Of a stretch of DNA of 64,000 nucleotides, positions 63,906 to 64,000 are shown piece by piece. A model generated the notes under the pieces. It saw nothing but the letters and a program-made list of their open reading frames with translations, ran no database searches and was not told the DNA's origin. Where the stretch lies: assembly GCA_024811115.1 (NCBI GenBank), contig JAKOGH010000690.1:620001-684000 (forward strand), in the 5' to 3' direction. The DNA comes from Terana coerulea (lineage: Eukaryota > Basidiomycota > Agaricomycetes > Polyporales > Phanerochaetaceae). A program made the position numbers and the translations under genes. Each line of letters begins with the position of its first letter. Positions within the stretch are counted from its first letter, which is position 1.

Positions 63906-64000
63906 TAGGTATAGACCTGCATCGCTACTTCAATTCAACCAAAAAACTGTATTAAAAAGAGATGAATGATACATAAATACAGCCTAAAGCAGGCATGTTG

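Overview
This window is nuclear DNA from a basidiomycete fungus, most likely an Agaricomycete; placement in the Polyporales or a relative is inference. The evidence is dense genes cut by many introns of about 45-80 nt with GTNNGY donors, high GC, long Ser/Thr-rich secreted proteins and families typical of wood or litter fungi. I see no rRNA, tRNA, CRISPR, virus or intact transposon. Gene models were built by joining exons by eye, so inner boundaries are less certain than gene spans and identities.

Layout: a NIPA-type Mg transporter 3' end (1-1353); a DNMT1-type cytosine methyltransferase (1901-6837, -); the MAP kinase Hog1 (7723-9526, -); NADH-cytochrome b5 reductase (10226-11624, +); a small secreted protein (12579-13293, +); an O-fucosyltransferase-like enzyme (14491-16238, -); a TPR-like protein (16524-19236, -); an ER-type membrane protein (19446-20267, +); a small basic protein (20587-21088, +); alpha-N-acetylglucosaminidase (21360-23707, -); a TXNDC17-like thioredoxin (25271-25841, +); an amidase (26363-28391, +); a GNAT protein (30082-31291, +); a MoaA-MoaC fusion for molybdenum cofactor (31560-33945, -); a GT64-like glycosyltransferase (34471-36373, -) head to head with NIPSNAP (36422-37678, +); a forkhead factor (38564-40139, +); UTP13 (40925-44059, +); enolase (44766-46452, +); an ARMT1/DUF89 phosphatase (47029-49005, -); ribosomal protein eL28 (50298-51316, -); the GTPase NOG2 (51569-53892, -); a mucin-like secreted protein (54538-56432, -); an Aralar-type aspartate/glutamate carrier (57181-60088, -); Trm5 (60571-62475, -); and a TatD/Scn1-type hydrolase (62665-63905, +).

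Most are housekeeping genes. A loose group serves ribosome biogenesis and translation (UTP13, eL28, NOG2, Trm5); there is no metabolic gene cluster.

Two observations stand out. First, the MoaA-MoaC gene has an intron with a weak donor exactly at the MoaA C-terminal Gly-Gly. If the intron is kept, an in-frame stop directly after Gly-Gly gives a free MoaA; if it is removed, the fusion is made. This resembles the splicing logic of human MOCS1. Second, at least twelve single-base frameshifts, most of them in homopolymer runs, break otherwise conserved genes between about 21 and 61 kb, twice in enolase alone. They look like consensus errors in the assembly, and any automatic annotation of these genes would be wrong.
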